From: Chryseobacterium sp.
Lineage (GTDB): Bacteria; Bacteroidota; Bacteroidia; Flavobacteriales; Weeksellaceae
Length of the DNA: 45,304 bases
Assembly: GCA_031277615.1 (NCBI GenBank)
Contig: JAITMC010000036.1
Location: 1-45,304, forward strand
Reading direction: 5' to 3'
Positions 42,440 through 45,304 of this stretch are shown piece by piece (positions within the stretch are counted from its first letter, which is position 1; every line of letters starts with the position of its first letter). The position numbers and the translations under genes were made by a program. The notes beneath the pieces are model-generated. The model made no database searches, was not told the DNA's origin, and worked only from the letters and a program-made list of their open reading frames with translations.

Positions 42440-43362
42440 AATAAATCGGCAATATATTTTTCTATCTGGTAATTTCCGTACAGACTCACTGAATGAAACT
42501 GTCCGAGCGGATTGACTTCTAAAAAATAATAATCGCTCCCGGATTTTAGCAAATCAAGGGTTCCGCAATTGATGTTTAACCGTTTTGCAAGCGTTTTGAT
42601 CTTCTTTTTCAGAGCTCCCGGAAGCTGAACTGGCAGATGTTTTTTATCGGAATGATTGGTATTTCTGGTATCAATTTCTTCGGTAAATTCAAACGTGGCA
42701 ACAGCCCATATTTTCTTTTCAAAAAAGAATGCCCTTATTTCGTAGTCCTTTTCTACTTTTTCCTGAATCAGTGTGGGCAGAATATTTCCGTACTCTGAGC
42801 TGATTTCTGCAGGATCAATTTCTCTGGTATAATTCAGGTAAAGCTCCCCATCATGAAGGATTTGAGCCATTTCCGATATCGATTTGGTGATGTATTTCTG
42901 AGAAGGATTAAGTTGAATAATATCTCTTGTCTGCGAAAATATATACGTGTCCGGGATTTTGAAATCCAATTCCTGAGCGAGATGAAGAACTTCCAGTTTA
43001 TTAACCTCTTTTGTCATCAGGTTTCCGTATACTTTTGCGCCTGATTTTTCTAAAAAATAATAAATAAAATGTGTCACCGAGTGAAGTTCAGCATTAAAAA
43101 AAGGAAGGAGCTGGGCATCTATTTCTCCGGTAAAACCACCATATACCAATGATCCGTTCCTGTAAAAAACCGATTTGAAATTTTTCAGATCATATTTTAA
43201 ATGGTCTATGGTTATTTCAAAAACAGAATTCCTGAAGTCAAAAGAAACAGCTTCAATTATTTGATTTTCATTCAGGCGGACAAAGTGTTTTTCCTGACGG
43301 GACAACCATGTACAGATCGCATCGGTCATGGTGTCGTTATCTGCACTAATAATGAGAATCAT
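42436..43362 (-). CDS. gwsG: Grasp-with-spasm system ATP-grasp peptide maturase
   Basis: This 308-residue ATP-grasp protein belongs with the graspetide ligases, which join side chains of a precursor by ester or amide bonds using ATP. The N-terminal domain opens MILIISADNDTMTDAICTWL. FYRNGSLVYGG lies near residue 70, and the ATP-grasp core has YITKSISEM (phosphate-binding Lys region), IQEKVEKDYEIRAFFFEKKIWA and the metal-binding end FLEVNPLGQFHSVS. Its start lies 17 bases inside the upstream gene and its stop overlaps the 51-codon gene, so all are one translationally coupled operon. Confidence 0.9.
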   Translation of the reverse strand: MILIISADNDTMTDAICTWLSRQEKHFVRLNENQIIEAVSFDFRNSVFEITIDHLKYDLKNFKSVFYRNGSLVYGGFTGEIDAQLLPFFNAELHSVTHFIYYFLEKSGAKVYGNLMTKEVNKLEVLHLAQELDFKIPDTYIFSQTRDIIQLNPSQKYITKSISEMAQILHDGELYLNYTREIDPAEISSEYGNILPTLIQEKVEKDYEIRAFFFEKKIWAVATFEFTEEIDTRNTNHSDKKHLPVQLPGALKKKIKTLAKRLNINCGTLDLLKSGSDYYFLEVNPLGQFHSVSLYGNYQIEKYIADLL

Positions 43363-44437
43363 CTAATTTTAATAAAAGTTTTTTAATTTTTTCAATATCT
43401 TCTGCGTTCTGAAAACTCATTCCTACAATCTGTGCCTGGGGAAGAATGAAATCTGTATGATGTAAATTGAAAATCTTCTTTTTTAAATGGTCGTCAAGAC
43501 TGCTCATGCCCAGTTTTTTTCTGTTGGCATTAATGGAATTCACTAAATTGTTTGCTTTTTCATCCCTTTTTTGAGGGTAGAACCATTGATGAACATAACA
43601 GCAATCTGCCTTTTTCAGGTTTTCAGCCACCTTATCATGAGGGCGGGCCGGATTTCCTTCATTGATGATAAACTCAATAATATCAAAATGCCGGGAAGAA
43701 TAATTATGGGTGCTGTTATTCAGATCAAGTAAGAAAGCTACATGTTCAGGAGTAATTTTTCCCTGATTTAAAGCTTTTGCCAGTGCCTCGGAAAAATTGG
43801 TCTGCTGAGGTTTAAGCCTGTTATTAGATGCCTGATGCCAGATGATAAAATAAAACTGATGGAAAAAATCACTACCTGCGGATTGTAAACCTAAATCATA
43901 TTCATTAGGAAATCCTTTCTGCTGAATGATTTTTAAAAGTTTTTTAGAGGCAATACTGTCGTTGAAGGCAATTTCTTTCTGATATCTGGCATAGTCTCCT
44001 CCCGAAAGCTTACGGTAATGCTGATCCATCGTAAATAAAGAATCAAGAGTTTTTCTGTACGAGTGATCTAATGAAATTTCACATCGCAGATCTTCAGTTT
44101 TCTTATGTTTAGGAAAGTTTTGTGCTAAAAAATTCTCGCTAAAAGAATAATCCAGGCATTTTAAAACGCGGTATTGCCGGAAGGCGTAATCAGAATCTTT
44201 TATTTTTAAAGCAACCTGCATGCTGTTGTAAAGATCTTTTGCAAAGGGCTTTTCAAAAGTTTTAAAGGCTTTTTTATATAGAATAAGTGCACTGTCTAAA
44301 TGATTGCTGACTATTTTGTTTTCCGCCTGATTGATGATGCTATAGTAAAGAATAAGTTTTTTATCCGTAAGCTCCGGAGTTTGAGAATAGGAAAAGGAGC
44401 CTGCTAATAAAAATAAAAAGATGCAGAATAATCTCAT
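43346..44437 (-). CDS. Secreted protein of the RiPP cluster, function unknown
   Basis: This 363-residue protein has a signal peptide ending SYSQ (about 19). The mature part is mainly helical: a TPR-like N-terminal section (ALILYKKAFKTFEKPFAKDL), then TLDSLFTMDQHYRKLS and a stretch with GFPNEYDLGL and FYFIIWHQAS. This order (DQ..R, later G-x-P and a WHQ or QHA-like motif) resembles DUF6624-type proteins; that is a pattern impression. Its 3' end overlaps gwsG by 17 bases, so it belongs to the cluster. It may act outside the inner membrane in export, proteolysis or self-protection; no catalytic motif was recognised. Confidence 0.65.
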   Translation of the reverse strand: MRLFCIFLFLLAGSFSYSQTPELTDKKLILYYSIINQAENKIVSNHLDSALILYKKAFKTFEKPFAKDLYNSMQVALKIKDSDYAFRQYRVLKCLDYSFSENFLAQNFPKHKKTEDLRCEISLDHSYRKTLDSLFTMDQHYRKLSGGDYARYQKEIAFNDSIASKKLLKIIQQKGFPNEYDLGLQSAGSDFFHQFYFIIWHQASNNRLKPQQTNFSEALAKALNQGKITPEHVAFLLDLNNSTHNYSSRHFDIIEFIINEGNPARPHDKVAENLKKADCCYVHQWFYPQKRDEKANNLVNSINANRKKLGMSSLDDHLKKKIFNLHHTDFILPQAQIVGMSFQNAEDIEKIKKLLLKLDDSHY

Positions 44438-44456
44438 TGGGAAATCATTGAAACAA

Positions 44457-44479
44457 GAGAAGTATCACTGATACTTCTC
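44457..44479. promoter_or_regulatory. Perfect stem-loop between precursor gene and maturation genes
   Basis: GAGAAGTATCA and TGATACTTCTC form an 11-bp perfect dyad around one C; the stable form would be an 8-9 bp stem with a short loop. On the minus strand it is followed by TTGTTTC, a poor T-run, so read-through is likely. It may attenuate or process the mRNA so that more precursor than maturase is made. Confidence 0.55.
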
Positions 44480-44494
44480 CTGAATTTTTTAATA

Positions 44495-44749
44495 TTAGTT
44501 TGGTCCCTGGTATACTATCGTTTGGTTGTGATAAATATATTGTCCGTTGGCAACCATTGTATCTGAAGTATAGCTGATGGTAGTACAGTAACCCGGACTT
44601 GGCCAGTTTTGCTCAGAAGTTTCTCCTCCTCCTGTAGAAGTTACCCCTAAATCAAAAGAAGGTTTTGCAGGTCCTCCTTCGCCACCAAAAACATTCAATA
44701 ATTTCTCGTTTTCCAATTGGAAGTTCTCTAGTTTCTCTAGATTTTTCAT
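44495..44749 (-). CDS. Graspetide-type RiPP precursor peptide
   Basis: This 84-residue peptide has an N-terminal leader MKNLEKLENFQLENEKLLN followed by VFGG (GG at 22-23), the form of Bacteroidota double-glycine leaders. The core region (24-84) is Gly-, Ser- and Thr-rich, with acidic residues (TGGGETSEQNW), one Cys and a hydrophilic C-terminal part rich in Tyr, Asn and Gln. Thr/Ser hydroxyls and Glu/Asp carboxyls are the groups linked by ATP-grasp graspetide enzymes, and such an enzyme is encoded downstream. The exact cross-links, cleavage site and activity cannot be read from sequence. It is the first gene of the leftward cluster. Confidence 0.8.
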   Translation of the reverse strand: MKNLEKLENFQLENEKLLNVFGGEGGPAKPSFDLGVTSTGGGETSEQNWPSPGYCTTISYTSDTMVANGQYIYHNQTIVYQGPN

Positions 44750-45186
44750 GTGTTAAAAGTTTTATAAGTTATGTCACTATTGACGGAGATAAAAATAGTA
44801 ATATAACCTATATCTTGATAATGTTTAACAAAATTTTAACTTTTCAATTGTTTTGATATATTATTTTCAGTGATTAATCTCAAATAGTGAAAATAATTTT
44901 ATTTGAAATGTTTTGTGAGTTTTATATTTAGCCAAATAATAAACTGACCTGGAAAGCAGGATCGTTAAAAAAAATTTCCGGTTTACCGATTCAAATGGAA
45001 AAATAAAATCCAGAGGGAAAATTGAGGTTCCTGGTATGTAAATAATTTCCCATAGATTCGCAGATTTCACGAATGTTTACGGTATTTAGTACTCGCAGAT
45101 GGAGCAGATCTTATACCCAGCCGATAAAAAATCGTATATTTTTTAAACTTAAATCAACTTTCTGTGTAAGCTTTAAAATAATTAAG
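44750..45186. repeat. Precursor upstream region and degenerate repeat copy
   Basis: No gene was seen. The part next to the precursor (44750-44870) should hold its promoter, but no full TAnnTTTG box was found on the minus strand. From 45041 the sequence AATAATTTCC and what follows matches the repeat at 37750, with CACGAATG and CTCGCAGAT blocks in the same order, and GATAAAAAATC...ATTTTTTAAACTTAAATC (45123-45162) matches the block at 37825. It is a diverged copy of the same repeat family. Confidence 0.5.
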
Positions 45187-45304
45187 GATCAGTCTCAAAA
45201 GTTGGGGGGAATGTTAAGTTGGTGTATCTTTGAATTATGTTAAGCGATCACGAACTTCTTAAATTACTACTTCCAGAATTTTTAGTTGAATACTTTGATA
45301 TTCT
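45187..45304 (+). mobile_element. Left end of an ISAon1-like insertion sequence (cut by window edge)
   Basis: GATCAGTCTCAAAAGTTGGG (from 45188) looks like the start of a terminal inverted repeat, and 30 bases on, a transposase gene begins. The exact left boundary is uncertain and the other end is outside the window. The element directly follows the repeat region beside the RiPP cluster. Confidence 0.55.
45237..45304 (+). CDS. ISAon1-family transposase N-terminal region, partial
   Basis: From ATG 45237 the frame gives MLSDHELLKLLLPEFLVEYF and two more residues before the window ends. This N-terminus is what I recall for the small N-terminal-region ORF of ISAon1-family elements in flavobacteria, usually followed by a separate ISL3-like transposase ORF. 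The rest is outside the window. Confidence 0.7.
   Translation, partial: MLSDHELLKLLLPEFLVEYFDI

Noticed and set aside
42454-43362. ATP-grasp gene considered as a glutathione synthetase or RimK-type enzyme
   Set aside because: Its overlap with the SPASM and precursor genes, and its N-terminal domain, favour a peptide-maturation ligase.
44867-45070. 67-codon minus-strand frame near the right edge, considered as a second precursor
   Set aside because: There is no GG leader and no resemblance to the precursor at 44495. It crosses the degenerate repeat copy.

Overview
The window looks like chromosome from a flavobacterium of the Chryseobacterium type. The signs are low G+C, many SusC/SusD outer-membrane pairs, -7 boxes of the Bacteroidota form TAnnTTTG, weak Shine-Dalgarno sites, DUF6705 and grasp-with-spasm genes, and IS256- and ISAon1-like elements. 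No rRNA, tRNA or CRISPR was seen. The genus call is an inference from protein character, not a database match.

Layout. Positions 1-163 are the right end of an IS256-family element. A stand-alone SusC/SusD pair follows (748-5250). Next is an aldehyde/alcohol oxidation module: an AraC-type regulator, divergent aldehyde dehydrogenase, a GC-rich interspersed element, AdhP-type alcohol dehydrogenase, a 317-bp MITE, and a DUF779 protein (5370-10201). From 10235 to 23685 lie housekeeping and accessory genes: a dicarboxylate/amino-acid symporter, CbpA/CbpM co-chaperones, a YcxB-like membrane protein, a cystathionine beta-synthase-like enzyme, a FtsX-type permease head to head with the exo-muramidase NamZ, a leftward thioredoxin operon, a membrane-anchored AraC regulator with a hydrolase and a beta-barrel, and an HxlR regulator facing an esterase.

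Positions 23944-33749 form one probable regulated unit. A Cache/LytS-type sensor kinase lies at the left and a LytTR response regulator at the right. Between them are a secreted metzincin-type protease, SusC and SusD. In front of the protease gene are two identical 9-bp direct repeats, 21 bp apart, upstream of a good -7 box. That is the geometry expected of a LytTR-regulator site. The inferred job is sensing and uptake of peptides or protein fragments.

Positions 33803-36556 are AT-rich accessory DNA: a DUF6705 protein, a lipoprotein with a JAMM-like motif, and a SMI1/KNR4-like gene broken by an early TAG. A TPR protein, a repeat-filled gap, and an S41 peptidase/hydrolase pair follow.

The right end (41180-44749, leftward) is a ribosomal-peptide (RiPP) cluster of the grasp-with-spasm type: precursor, secreted protein, ATP-grasp ligase, an overlapping 51-codon gene not recognised from known clusters, and a SPASM protein with no radical-SAM cysteine motif. 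No exporter is visible before an ISAon1-like element begins at the window edge. The most promising novelties are the 51-aa coupled gene in the RiPP cluster, the split two-component protease/SusCD locus with its repeat operator, and the MITE.
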